A stretch of DNA of 64,000 nucleotides from CAVRXQ01 sp963838845 (lineage in GTDB: Bacteria > Actinomycetota > Acidimicrobiia > Acidimicrobiales > Bog-793), in contig CAWISR010000003.1 of assembly GCA_963838845.1 (NCBI GenBank), positions 744,001 through 808,000 on the forward strand. The letters are read 5' to 3'. Of this stretch, positions 27,706-36,712 are shown piece after piece (within the stretch, counting starts at the first letter, position 1; the number at the start of each line of letters is the position of its first letter). The position numbers were made by a program, and so were the translations under genes. Under the pieces are notes generated by a model. The model did not search any database, was not told the DNA's origin, and saw only the letters and a list, made by a program, of their open reading frames with translations.

Positions 27706-29655
27706 ATGAACGCTTTCCGGAGTCGGCAACGATGGCTCTGGCGCGCGGGCGCGGTCTCGGTGGCGATGGTTGCCACCCTGGGACTCGCGAACGTCGCTTC
27801 CGCGTCGAAGGGCCACGAGACCGCGAGGTCGCACGCGATCAGCGGCGGGGTCGTGAAGTGGGCGGAGCCGCCGAGCACGAGCCCGAACTTCATCTTCCCG
27901 TACACGCCACCCGCGTACTTCTCGGTCATTGCGATCGGGAACTTCATCGACTTGATGTTCCGGCCGTTGTACTGGCCGGGCCAGGGGTCGAGCGTGAGCA
28001 TCATCCCGTCGCTGTCGCTCGCGACGCTCCCGACGTATTCGGACGGAAACCGCGTGCTCACGTTTCACATGACGGGCTACAAGTGGTCCGACGGTGAGAC
28101 CGTCGACGCGCAGGATGTCATGTTCTGGATGAACATGATGAAGCTCGAATACACGAACTACGGGGGCTGGTTCCCAGGCGGCATCCCGAACGACGTGAAG
28201 TCGGTCACCGAACCGAACGCGAACACCATCCGGATGACGCTGACAGGCCCCGTGAACCCGCACTGGTACACCTACAACAATCTTCCTGACATCACGCCGC
28301 TGCCGATGGCGTGGGACATCACCGCGAGGGCCCAGAAGGCTGGCGCGCAGGTCTGCGGCACGGGCCAGTACGACCAGGTGGCCGTCAAGATGGTGAAGGG
28401 CGTCGCGACGCCGGCGAACGCGCTCGCGAGGAACTGCATCGCTGTCTTCGACTACCTGGAACAGCAGTCCGGCTACGACCCGCTGAACCCGAAGAAGGCG
28501 AACAACGCTTTCGCGACATACGCGACGAACCCGCTCTGGCAGGTCGTCGACGGACCGTTCCATCTCGTCTCGTTCAACTCGACGGGATTCTTCGCGATGA
28601 AGCCGAACCCGAAGTACTCAGGACCGGTGAAGCCGAAGATCGCGGAGTTCGAGGGACTCCCGTTCACCTCCGACACGTCTGAGTTCAACGCCCTCGTCGG
28701 TGGCAAGCTGACGATCGGGTACATCCCGGCGCAAGACCTGACGAAGCCGGCGAAGAGCGCGACCCAGCCGGGGCCGAACAACTCCCGCGTCGCCGGAAGG
28801 TTCTATCTCGCGCCGTGGAACCTGTTCAGCTTCAACTACTTCCCGCTGAACCAGAACTCGGTTGGCGACGGCGGTCACGCCGGCAGGATCTTCCAGCAGC
28901 TCTACTTCCGCCAGGCGATGCAGTACGCGATGGACCAACCCTTGTATTTGAAAAAGCTTTACAAGGGCTACGGCGTCGCGTCGTACGGGCCGGTGCCGCT
29001 CGTGCCGAAGAACTCATACTCGGACAAGACCGAGCTTTCGAATCCATACCCGTACAACGTCTCGAAAGCATCAGCCCTTCTTTCGGCAAACGGTTGGAAG
29101 GTCGTCCCGAACGGGGCGGACACCTGCGTCGACGCGTCGAAATGCGGCGTTCCCGCGGGGACGTCGCTCAGCTTCTCGATGATTTACGCGACCGGCAACA
29201 CGGCCTTCGAGGAGCAGATCGCGGCGTACGTGGCGTCGCTGAAATCGATCGGGATCGACGTCAGCGCGACCGGTGAGACGTTCGACACGGTGCTCGGCAC
29301 CGCCTTCCCACCCTGCTCGGGTTCGAGCTGCACCTGGGAGATGGCCGACTGGGCGGGAGGATGGACGTACTTCCCGGACTTCGAACCCACCGGCGAGGAG
29401 ATCTTCTTGCCGACAGCTCCTTCGAACGCGGGGTCGTTCAACAACGGAAGGCTGAACCAGCTGATGCACGGGACCGACTTCGGGAACACGTCGATCTTCA
29501 CGTACGAGAATTACGCCGCGAAGGTCCTCCCTGTCGTGTACCAGCCGAACTACACGTTCGAGCTGACCGAGGTGCAGAAAGGCCTGCAGGGCGTCACCGA
29601 CTTCCAGAACCCGTTCGGGTTGACGGCGCCGGAGTACCTGTACTTCACCAAGTAG
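27706..29655 (+). CDS. Peptide ABC transporter substrate-binding protein, tandem copy 1
   Basis: 649 residues; ATG 27706 (MNAFRSRQRWLWRAG). The signal peptide ends near VASAS, with no lipobox Cys. Mature protein marks are GGVVKWAEPPSTSPNFIFPY, the family 5 strand FHMTGYKWSDGETVDAQDVM and YFRQAMQYAMDQPLYLKKLY. Six cysteines occur as three close pairs (CGTGQ...NC, DTCVDASKCG, PPCSGSSCTW), likely disulfides. It is very similar over its length to the next gene, a tandem duplication. It probably feeds the downstream DppB/DppC pair and the opposing double ATPase. Confidence 0.9.
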   Translation: MNAFRSRQRWLWRAGAVSVAMVATLGLANVASASKGHETARSHAISGGVVKWAEPPSTSPNFIFPYTPPAYFSVIAIGNFIDLMFRPLYWPGQGSSVSIIPSLSLATLPTYSDGNRVLTFHMTGYKWSDGETVDAQDVMFWMNMMKLEYTNYGGWFPGGIPNDVKSVTEPNANTIRMTLTGPVNPHWYTYNNLPDITPLPMAWDITARAQKAGAQVCGTGQYDQVAVKMVKGVATPANALARNCIAVFDYLEQQSGYDPLNPKKANNAFATYATNPLWQVVDGPFHLVSFNSTGFFAMKPNPKYSGPVKPKIAEFEGLPFTSDTSEFNALVGGKLTIGYIPAQDLTKPAKSATQPGPNNSRVAGRFYLAPWNLFSFNYFPLNQNSVGDGGHAGRIFQQLYFRQAMQYAMDQPLYLKKLYKGYGVASYGPVPLVPKNSYSDKTELSNPYPYNVSKASALLSANGWKVVPNGADTCVDASKCGVPAGTSLSFSMIYATGNTAFEEQIAAYVASLKSIGIDVSATGETFDTVLGTAFPPCSGSSCTWEMADWAGGWTYFPDFEPTGEEIFLPTAPSNAGSFNNGRLNQLMHGTDFGNTSIFTYENYAAKVLPVVYQPNYTFELTEVQKGLQGVTDFQNPFGLTAPEYLYFTK

Positions 29656-29679
29656 TCCGTTGTCCTGGGCGACGAATGG

Positions 29680-29710
29680 GATCCGGCAGGCCCGTTGGGC
29701 CGGCCGGATC
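29680..29710 (+). terminator. Stem-loop after binding-protein copy 1
   Basis: GATCCGGC 29680-29687 pairs with GCCGGATC 29703-29710, and inside it GGCCC 29689-29693 pairs with GGGCC 29697-29701 around a 3-base loop. No U-run. It begins 25 bases after the stop. Confidence 0.65.
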
Positions 29711-30016
29711 GCCGCTCGAGGGTCGCCCGGTCGACGGTTCGGTGGCCGTGGCACCGGTCGGGCGAGGGACGCGATCGTTGACGGCGAGGCTCGCCGCCGT
29801 CCCGGCTGGCAACGCCCGCCCGACCGCCGCGTGGAGGCGTCCGGCCCTGCCGTCGCTGCGACCAGCAGCGATCGCATCTCGGTCGTCCGAAAGTCGGACG
29901 GCCGGGCGTCGAAACGAAGTTGGAACCAGAACGAGGTGCCAAGGGAAATGGCTCGTCAGCCGGGGTAACACGCCGATGAACTACCTCTATTTCTGGGTGA
30001 ACGGCGTGCACTGGAC
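29711..30016. other. Intergenic stretch between tandem binding-protein genes
   Basis: About 300 bases with no convincing gene. A short hairpin GTCCG/CGGAC lies near 29887-29901. The rest looks like decayed GC-rich sequence, possibly left by the duplication event. Confidence 0.4.
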
Positions 30017-30117
30017 ATTACGAACGCGCTACTTTTGGCCCACACACTGGACTCCACAGATCGTGGGGATGGTTCCCGAGGAGGTCTCCTCGGGTAGCGC
30101 AGGAGGGGGCTTTGGCC
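30017..30117 (+). promoter_or_regulatory. Leader B: same box and hairpin before binding-protein copy 2
   Basis: Box 30017-30037 matches leader A at 19 of 21 positions. The hairpin CCCGAGGAG 30075-30083 / CTCCTCGGG 30086-30094 occupies the place of the leader A hairpin with compensating extension of the stem. The ribosome-binding site AGGAGGGGG is at 30101-30109, before ATG 30118. Box-to-hairpin distance is shorter than in leader A. Confidence 0.6.
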
Positions 30118-32064
30118 ATGAACGTTTTCCAGGGCCGGAAGCGATGGCTCTGGCGCGCAGGAGCGGGAGCGATCTCGGTGGCGATGGTTGCCACGCTGGG
30201 ACTCGCGAACATCGCCTCCGCGTCAAAGAGCCACGCGAAACCGCATGCGATCGTCGGCGGAGTGGTGAAGTGGGCGGAGGGCGCGAGCGCCGTCCCGAAC
30301 TTCATCTTCCCCTACACGCCGCCCGCGTACTTCTCGGCGACGAACGGCGCGTTGATCGATGTGATGTGGCGGCCGCTGTATTGGCCGGGCTCGAACACGA
30401 GCGTGAACATCGTTCCTTCGCTGTCGCTCGCCACGCTGCCGGTCTACAGCGGCAAGACGGTGACGTTCCACATGAATGGATACAAGTGGTCCGACGGTGA
30501 GAGCGTCGACGCGCAGGACTTCGTGTTCTGGATGAACATGATGAAGCTTGAGTACACGAACTACGGAGGCTGGTTCCCGGGCGCAATTCCGGCGACCATC
30601 TCTTCGATCACGACACCGAACGCGAACACGGTCGTGATCACGCTCAACAAGCACGTGAACGCTCAGTGGTTCACGTACAATAACCTGACCATCGTCACAC
30701 CGCTGCCGATGGCGTGGGACGTGACGGCACACGGCCAGAAGGCGGGCTCACAGGCTTGCGGCACTGCGTCCTTCGACTCGGTCGCTGTGAAAATGGTGAA
30801 GGGTGTCCCGACACCGGCGAACGCCGTCGCAAGGAATTGCGTCGCGGTCTTCGACTTCTTGGAGCAGCAGGCTGGTTACGACCCGCTGAACCCGAAGAAG
30901 GCGAACAACTCCTACGCGACGTACGCGACGAACCCGCTCTGGCAGGTTGTCGACGGTCCGTTCCACTTGACCGCCTTCAACTCGACCGGTTACGTCGCGA
31001 TGGCGCCGAACCCGAAGTACTCCGGCCCAGTGAAGGCAAAGATCGCCTCGTTCGAAGAGCTGCCCTTCACCTCGGACACCGCTGAGTACAACGCGCTCGT
31101 CGGCAACAAGCTGAATATCGGCTACATCCCGGCGCAGGACCTCACGGCGACCGCGAAGAGCGCGACCATCCCGGGTGCGAACGCCTCGCGCGTCGCCGGT
31201 TCGTACAACCTCGTCCCGTGGGTGCTGTTCGGCTTCAACTACTTCCCGATGAACTGGAACTCCGTCGGTGACGGCGGCGAGGCCGGGACGATCTTCAAAC
31301 AGCTGTACTTCCGCCAAGCGGTGCAGTACATGATGGACCAGCCGCTGTATTTGAAGAAGCTCTGGAAGGGCTACGGCGTGCCGACCTACGGTCCGGTTCC
31401 GCTCCTGCCGAAGAACCCGTACTCGGACGCGACGGAGCAGAACAACCCGTACTCGTACAACCCGGCGAAGGCGTCGGCGCTACTGACGGCGAACGGCTGG
31501 AAAGTCGTCCCGAACGGGACCGACACCTGTGTCGATGCGTCGAAGTGCGGCGTGCCTGCTGGGACCCCGCTCAGCTTCTCGATGATCTACGCCACGGGCG
31601 TGACGTCCTTCGAGGAGCAGACGGCGGCGTTCACCGAGGCACTGAAGAGCATCGGGATCAACATCACGGCAACGGGCGAGACCTTCGACACCGTCTTGGG
31701 CACCGCCTTCCCGCCGTGCTCGGGCTCGACCTGCACGTGGGAGTGGGCCGACTGGGGCGGTGGCTGGGTCTACTACCCGGACTACATCCCGACCGGCGAG
31801 GAGATCTTCCTTCCGACGGCGGGATCGAACGCTGGCTCGGTGAACCTCACGAAGATGAACCAGCTGATCACCGGCACGGACTACGGGAACACTTCGATCC
31901 AGAGCTACGAGAACTACGTGGCGAAGTCCCTTCCCGTCGTCTACCAGCCGAACGCCGACTACGGATTGACCGAAGCGGCCAAGAACTTGCAAGGGGTTGC
32001 GACGTTCCAGAACGCCTTCGGCCTGTACAACCCCGAGTACCTCTACTACACGTCGACGAAGTAG
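30118..32064 (+). CDS. Peptide ABC transporter substrate-binding protein, tandem copy 2
   Basis: 648 residues; ATG 30118 (MNVFQGRKRWLWRAG). Signal peptide with an IASAS exit and no lipobox Cys. The mature region begins VGGVVKWAEGASAVPNFIFP. It shares the three Cys pairs and almost all segments with copy 1. Differences cluster in surface or ligand loops, for example PATISSITTPNANTVVITLN here versus NDVKSVTEPNANTIRMTLTG in copy 1. The two copies may give the importer two substrate ranges (inference). Confidence 0.9.
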   Translation: MNVFQGRKRWLWRAGAGAISVAMVATLGLANIASASKSHAKPHAIVGGVVKWAEGASAVPNFIFPYTPPAYFSATNGALIDVMWRPLYWPGSNTSVNIVPSLSLATLPVYSGKTVTFHMNGYKWSDGESVDAQDFVFWMNMMKLEYTNYGGWFPGAIPATISSITTPNANTVVITLNKHVNAQWFTYNNLTIVTPLPMAWDVTAHGQKAGSQACGTASFDSVAVKMVKGVPTPANAVARNCVAVFDFLEQQAGYDPLNPKKANNSYATYATNPLWQVVDGPFHLTAFNSTGYVAMAPNPKYSGPVKAKIASFEELPFTSDTAEYNALVGNKLNIGYIPAQDLTATAKSATIPGANASRVAGSYNLVPWVLFGFNYFPMNWNSVGDGGEAGTIFKQLYFRQAVQYMMDQPLYLKKLWKGYGVPTYGPVPLLPKNPYSDATEQNNPYSYNPAKASALLTANGWKVVPNGTDTCVDASKCGVPAGTPLSFSMIYATGVTSFEEQTAAFTEALKSIGINITATGETFDTVLGTAFPPCSGSTCTWEWADWGGGWVYYPDYIPTGEEIFLPTAGSNAGSVNLTKMNQLITGTDYGNTSIQSYENYVAKSLPVVYQPNADYGLTEAAKNLQGVATFQNAFGLYNPEYLYYTSTK

Positions 32065-32093
32065 GGGTTTAGGACCAGAAGAAGCAAGAAGTG

Positions 32094-32131
32094 GCAGATC
32101 GGCCGGCCCAGTAATGGGTCGGCCGATCTGC
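32094..32131 (+). terminator. Perfect 12-bp stem-loop after binding-protein copy 2
   Basis: GCAGATCGGCCG 32094-32105 and its exact reverse complement at 32120-32131, with a 14-base loop that can add a CCA/TGG pairing. Very stable, no U-run; likely separates high binding-protein expression from the downstream permeases. Confidence 0.7.
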
Positions 32132-32301
32132 AGTCAAACGAGGTCGTTCTGGGCTTGTGATGGCCCTCAGATGACCTGCTCAGATGAACGGGCAGCTCCG
32201 AAGGGCGAAGGACCGTGCAGCCGACGGGCCCGGAGAGCGAAAATGGACGAAAATGAAGATCGGGATCGTAGGCAGCGCCAGATGATTGAGGTTGGCAAAC
32301 G

Positions 32302-33252
32302 ATGACCGGTTACATCATTCGCCGTATCGGTCAGGCGATCATCGTCGTCCTCGGGGTGACTCTTCTTGTCTTCATGCTCACCCACGTCATTCCCGGTGGC
32401 GAGGCGCGCGCCGCCCTCGGAGCACGCGCAACCCCTCAGGCGATCCACCAGTTCAACCAGACAAACGGGTTTTACCTGCCGATTTACGACCAGTACTGGC
32501 ACTACCTGCGCGGTCTCCTGACGTCGTTCAACCTCGGCTACTCGTACCACTACAACCAGTCGGTGAATTCGCTCATCCAGCAGCGCCTGCCGAAGACGCT
32601 CGTCCTCGTCGGCATCTCGACGATGTTCGCGCTGATTATCGCCATCCCCCTCGGCATCTTGCAGGTCGTGCGCCGTAACAAGCCCGTCGACTACGCGCTG
32701 ACCGGAGCGTCCTTTGTTGGCTACTCGATGCCCGCATTCCTCATCGGCCAGCTGCTGATCCTGTACTTCGCGATCAACCTCCACTGGTTCTCGGTCGAAG
32801 CGCCCCAAGGCGCAACGGTCGGCGCGATCCTCGGTGATCCCCGCGGGCTCGTGCTGCCGATCCTTTCTCTGTCGGCACTGACGATCGCCTCGTTCAGCCG
32901 CTATATGCGCTCCTCGATGATGGAGGCGATGACTCAGGACTACATCCGCACGGCGCGGGCGAAGGGCGCGGGGAGAGTGCGGATCCTCTTCCGCCACGCG
33001 CTGCGCAACGCGCTGATCCCCATCATCACCCTGGTTGGCCTGTCGCTCCCGGGGATCGTCGGTGGGGCGCTGATCACCGAGACGGTGTTCAACTTCCCCG
33101 GGATGGGATTGCTTACGACACAGGCGGCGCTCCAGACCGACGTACCGATTCTGCTCGGCACGACACTCGTCGCAACGCTCGCAACCGTCGTCGGCTCGCT
33201 GATCGCCGACATCTTGTACGCGGTGGTCGACCCCCGTGTCCGCTACGCATAG
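32302..33252 (+). CDS. Peptide ABC transporter permease, DppB/OppB type (second system)
   Basis: 316 residues. It shows the typical N terminus MTGYIIRRIGQAIIVVLGVT, a periplasmic-side loop, FVGYSMPAFLIGQLLILYFA, and the EAA loop YIRTARAKGAGRVRILFRHA. It ends VVDPRVRYA. About 237 bases separate it from binding-protein copy 2, containing the hairpin at 32094-32131 and no gene. DppC follows after 30 bases. Confidence 0.92.
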   Translation: MTGYIIRRIGQAIIVVLGVTLLVFMLTHVIPGGEARAALGARATPQAIHQFNQTNGFYLPIYDQYWHYLRGLLTSFNLGYSYHYNQSVNSLIQQRLPKTLVLVGISTMFALIIAIPLGILQVVRRNKPVDYALTGASFVGYSMPAFLIGQLLILYFAINLHWFSVEAPQGATVGAILGDPRGLVLPILSLSALTIASFSRYMRSSMMEAMTQDYIRTARAKGAGRVRILFRHALRNALIPIITLVGLSLPGIVGGALITETVFNFPGMGLLTTQAALQTDVPILLGTTLVATLATVVGSLIADILYAVVDPRVRYA

Positions 33253-33282
33253 GCACGCGATGAGGGAAGGAGGCGAGTACTG

Positions 33283-34245
33283 ATGGCTATCGGGCTTCCC
33301 CTCGGAGAGGTCGAGGAGGTCGAACAGGCCGAGCTCGGCGAGGCGCCGGCGACCAGTCCCGTATCCGGTGGCGAGGCGTTCTCGTCCGGCGGGATCGCGC
33401 GTCAGTTCTGGCTCGTCTTCTCCGAGAACAAGCTCGCCCTCATCGGCGTCGGCGTCATCATTTTCTTCGTGCTGTTCTGCTTCTTGGGGCCGGTCTTCTA
33501 CTCGACGAACCAGACGAACGCGCAGCAGGCGCTGCTCTATTCGGTGCAGAATGCGGCGCCCTCAGCCCAGCACCTGCTCGGTACCGACCCCTCGGGATTC
33601 GACATCTTGGGCCGCGTCATGTACGGCGGCCAGACTTCGCTCGAAGTCGGCTTCGCTGCCGCATCGATCGCGACGGTGCTCGGCGTCGTCTGGGGCGCGG
33701 TGTCCGGCTTCTTCGGCGGCTGGCTTGACGCGGTGATGATGCGCATCGTCGACATCTTGCTGTCGGTGCCGCTTTTGTTCCTGCTGATCGTCCTCGCCGT
33801 CATCTTCCACCCGTCGCTGCCGCTTTTGATCCTGGTGATCGGTTTCGTCGCCTGGCTCGTCCCCGCCCGATTGGTACGCGGCGAGACGCTCTCTCTGCGC
33901 GTCCGTGAGTACGTTCAGGCGGTGAGGGTGATGGGCGGCACCGGCCGGCGCATCGTCTTCCGTCACGTCATCCCGAACACGGTCGGTACGATTGTCGTCA
34001 ACGCGACCTTCCAGGTCGCCGACGCGATCTTGTACCTCGCCGCGCTCGGCTTCATCGGACTCGGTGTTCCGCTCCCCGGAACCGACTGGGGTTCGATGCT
34101 CGCCCAAGGCGTGAACTACGCCCTCAATGGGTACTGGTGGCAGATCTACCCGACGGGCGTCGCGATCGTTGCGGTCGTCGTCGCGTTCAACTTCATTGGC
34201 GACGCGATGCGCGACGCCTTCGAGGTTCGACTGCAGCGTCGGTGA
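33283..34245 (+). CDS. Peptide ABC transporter permease, DppC/OppC type (second system)
   Basis: 320 residues; ATG 33283 follows GGAGG. A Glu-rich cytoplasmic N terminus precedes the first helix (LALIGVGVIIFFVLFCFLGP). The signature HLLGTDPSGFDILGRVMYGG and the EAA loop YVQAVRVMGGTGRRIVFRHV are present, with PLPGTDWGSML near the end. It converges on the double ATPase gene, whose stop is 61 bases away on the other strand. Confidence 0.92.
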   Translation: MAIGLPLGEVEEVEQAELGEAPATSPVSGGEAFSSGGIARQFWLVFSENKLALIGVGVIIFFVLFCFLGPVFYSTNQTNAQQALLYSVQNAAPSAQHLLGTDPSGFDILGRVMYGGQTSLEVGFAAASIATVLGVVWGAVSGFFGGWLDAVMMRIVDILLSVPLLFLLIVLAVIFHPSLPLLILVIGFVAWLVPARLVRGETLSLRVREYVQAVRVMGGTGRRIVFRHVIPNTVGTIVVNATFQVADAILYLAALGFIGLGVPLPGTDWGSMLAQGVNYALNGYWWQIYPTGVAIVAVVVAFNFIGDAMRDAFEVRLQRR

Positions 34246-34306
34246 GCTCGCCGCCCAGTCGGCGGGCGTACCGGCGGCAGGCGGGACAACGATTCGTTCG
34301 GGCTCG

Positions 34307-36511
34307 CTACTCCGACGCGGTCGCGGTCGAGGTGGTGAGATCGAGGAGCGGAGTCTGCAGCGGGAAATGGCAGGCCGCGAGGTGCGTCTCGCCGAAGGGG
34401 CGCAACGGTGGCTCGACCTCGGCGCAGACGTCCTGGGCGAAGGGGCAGCGCGTCCGGAACCGGCAGCCGCTCGGCGGGTTGAGCGCCGACGGCAGCTCGC
34501 CACGGACGACCTTGTGGCGCAGCTGTTTCGCGACGATCGGATCGGGGATCGGGATCGCATCGATCAGGGCTTGGGTGTAGGGGTGGACCGTGTTCAGGTA
34601 AACGTCGTTCGCCGGGCCGATCTCGACGAGCTTGCCGAGGTACATCACCCCGATCGTGTCAGAGAGGTACTTCACGACGGCGAGGTCGTGGCTGATCACG
34701 ATGTAGGTGAGGTCGTGGCGCGTTTGGAGGTCGCGCATCAGGTTGAGGATCTGGGATTGAATCGAGACGTCGAGTGCCGAGACCGGCTCGTCGGCGACGA
34801 TCAGGTTCGGGTTGAGCGCGAGTGCTCGGGCGAGCCCGATGCGCTGGCGCTGACCCCCGGAGAACTCGTGCGGGTAGAGATCAGACGAACGCGGCGAGAG
34901 GCCGACTTCGCTGAGGAGCTCCACCACGCGCCGGTCCTGTTCTTCGCGGGTGCCGATCCCCTGGACGACGAGCGGCTCGCGGATGATCGTTCGGACGCGC
35001 ATGCGGGGATCGAGCGAGGAATACGGGTCCTGGAACATCATCTGCAGGTCGCGGCGCTGGGCGCGCAGCGCCCGTCCGCGCAGACTCGTTACGTTGGTGC
35101 CCTCGTAGACCACCGAGCCGGACGTCGGCTTCTCGAGCGCGACCACGAGCCTTCCGATCGTCGTCTTGCCGCATCCGGATTCGCCGACGAGTCCGAAGGT
35201 CTCGCCGCGACGCACTTGGAACGAGACATTCGACACGGCGTGGATCGTGCCGACCTTGCGCTGGATCACCGCGCCCGAGGTCACCGCGTAGTTCTTCACG
35301 AGATCGCGGACGTCGAGGGCGACGTCGCGTTCGCGCTGGAGCGTCGCGACCTTCTGTGCCTCTTTTTGCACCGTGGCCGTTTCCATCTGCGTGCCTCCCT
35401 CGGAGACCTTGATGCCGCGACGCGCGAGCCGTTCTTCGCGCGTGGCGGTCACTGGGTGGAAGCAGGCGTACAGGTGATCGGCGGTACTCGTCGTGTCGGG
35501 GGGGACATCGTTGCTCGGGACGATCAGCGTCTGTGCCAGTACCTCCTCGCCGTTCGTCGAAGCAAGCGGCGGTTCCTCGTTGCGGCAGATGTCCGTGGCA
35601 TAGCGACAGCGCGGCGCGAACCGGCAGTTCGTGATCTCCTGGGAGAGATCGGGTGGCAGTCCTGCGATCGAGTAGAGCTTCGCCGAGCGGTCCTGCTCGA
35701 CGTGCGGGATCGATTCGAAGAGCGCCTCCGAGTACGGGTGGCGCATCGAGCCGAACAGGTTCTCGGTCGAAGCCGACTCGACGATCTTGCCCGCATACAT
35801 CACCATCGTGCGGTCCGTGCGTGAGGCGATCACACCGAGGTCGTGGGTGATGAGGATCACCGCCATACCGAGCCGCTCGCGTAAGTCGTCGATCAAGTCG
35901 AGGATCTGTGCTTGGATCGTGACGTCGAGCGCGGTCGTCGGTTCGTCGGCGATCAAGAGCTTCGGGTCGCAGGCGAGCGCCATCGCGATCATCACCCGCT
36001 GGCGGAGGCCGCCAGAGAGCTGGTGCGCGTACGAGTTGAGCCGCTCCTCGGGTCGCGGCATGCCGACCAGGCGGAGCACCTCGAGCGCGCGCTCATACGC
36101 CTCTTTCTTCGAGACGTCGCGGTGCAACAGCACGACCTCGGCGATCTGGCGTCCGATCTTCCAGGTCGGGTTGAGCGACGTCATCGGGTCCTGGAAGATC
36201 ATCGCGACCTCGTTGCCCCGGATCGTCGTCATCTGCTTCTCGCCGAAGTCGGCGATGTCACGGCCGTTGAGGGCGATGACGCCTTTCGTCACGTGACCGA
36301 CAGTCGGCAGGAGCTTCATGATCGAAAGTCCCGCCGTCGTCTTTCCGCATCCGGATTCGCCGACGAGCCCGACGCACTCGCCCGGGTCGACGTGGAACGA
36401 GACCCCCGCGACCGCCTTCACGTTCGAGGCGCGCAGGTGGAACTCGGTGTGGAGGTCCTCGACTTTGAGGACGGGCATCCCCGGTCGGAGCTCCGTCGCC
36501 GGCGATGTCAT
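34307..36511 (-). CDS. Fused double ATPase of peptide ABC transporter (DppD-DppF), with possible internal start
   Basis: 734 residues with two complete ATPase units. Unit 1: GLVGESGCGKTT, IFQDPMTSL, LSGGLRQR, LLIADEPTTALD, ITHDLG, then the Cys segment CRFAPRCRYATDIC. Unit 2, from about residue 376: GLVGESGCGKTT, MMFQDPYSSL, FSGGQRQR, LIVADEPVSALD, ISHDLA, CRFRTRC. The joint is notable. A perfect ribosome-binding site GAGGGAGG (35394-35401) sits seven bases before an in-frame ATG at 35386, exactly where a separate DppF gene would start. So unit 2 may also be made alone. It probably energises the plus-strand permeases at 32.3-34.2 kb. Confidence 0.92.
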   Translation of the reverse strand: MTSPATELRPGMPVLKVEDLHTEFHLRASNVKAVAGVSFHVDPGECVGLVGESGCGKTTAGLSIMKLLPTVGHVTKGVIALNGRDIADFGEKQMTTIRGNEVAMIFQDPMTSLNPTWKIGRQIAEVVLLHRDVSKKEAYERALEVLRLVGMPRPEERLNSYAHQLSGGLRQRVMIAMALACDPKLLIADEPTTALDVTIQAQILDLIDDLRERLGMAVILITHDLGVIASRTDRTMVMYAGKIVESASTENLFGSMRHPYSEALFESIPHVEQDRSAKLYSIAGLPPDLSQEITNCRFAPRCRYATDICRNEEPPLASTNGEEVLAQTLIVPSNDVPPDTTSTADHLYACFHPVTATREERLARRGIKVSEGGTQMETATVQKEAQKVATLQRERDVALDVRDLVKNYAVTSGAVIQRKVGTIHAVSNVSFQVRRGETFGLVGESGCGKTTIGRLVVALEKPTSGSVVYEGTNVTSLRGRALRAQRRDLQMMFQDPYSSLDPRMRVRTIIREPLVVQGIGTREEQDRRVVELLSEVGLSPRSSDLYPHEFSGGQRQRIGLARALALNPNLIVADEPVSALDVSIQSQILNLMRDLQTRHDLTYIVISHDLAVVKYLSDTIGVMYLGKLVEIGPANDVYLNTVHPYTQALIDAIPIPDPIVAKQLRHKVVRGELPSALNPPSGCRFRTRCPFAQDVCAEVEPPLRPFGETHLAACHFPLQTPLLDLTTSTATASE

Positions 36512-36636
36512 CAGCCCACTCCTCCTTCACCGGTCGCGCCCTCGGTCCGCGCGTGGCCGCGACGCGGGACCGGAGATTCGGCCCGGAGCGCTGCCACCAC
36601 GCGACCGGAGCCGCTCGCGGCAGCGTCGGGATATCG

Positions 36637-36699
36637 TACCTGGTCAGAGCGCATCCTCCCAACCGAATCGCATCCTTCTTCGCGCGAAAACACCAGGTA
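36637..36699. repeat. Inverted repeat TACCTGGT...ACCAGGTA in divergent promoter region
   Basis: Exact 8-base arms at 36637-36644 and 36692-36699, 47 bases apart, in the 201-base region between the double ATPase (minus) and dapB (plus). The right arm ends 13 bases before the dapB ATG. Could be paired operator half-sites or chance. Confidence 0.3.
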
Positions 36700-36712
36700 G
36701 CGTGACGCTTCG

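Noticed and set aside
14591..36712. Mobile element or integrated phage carrying the transporter block
   Set aside because: No transposase, integrase, tRNA target site or terminal repeats seen, and composition is similar to the flanks.
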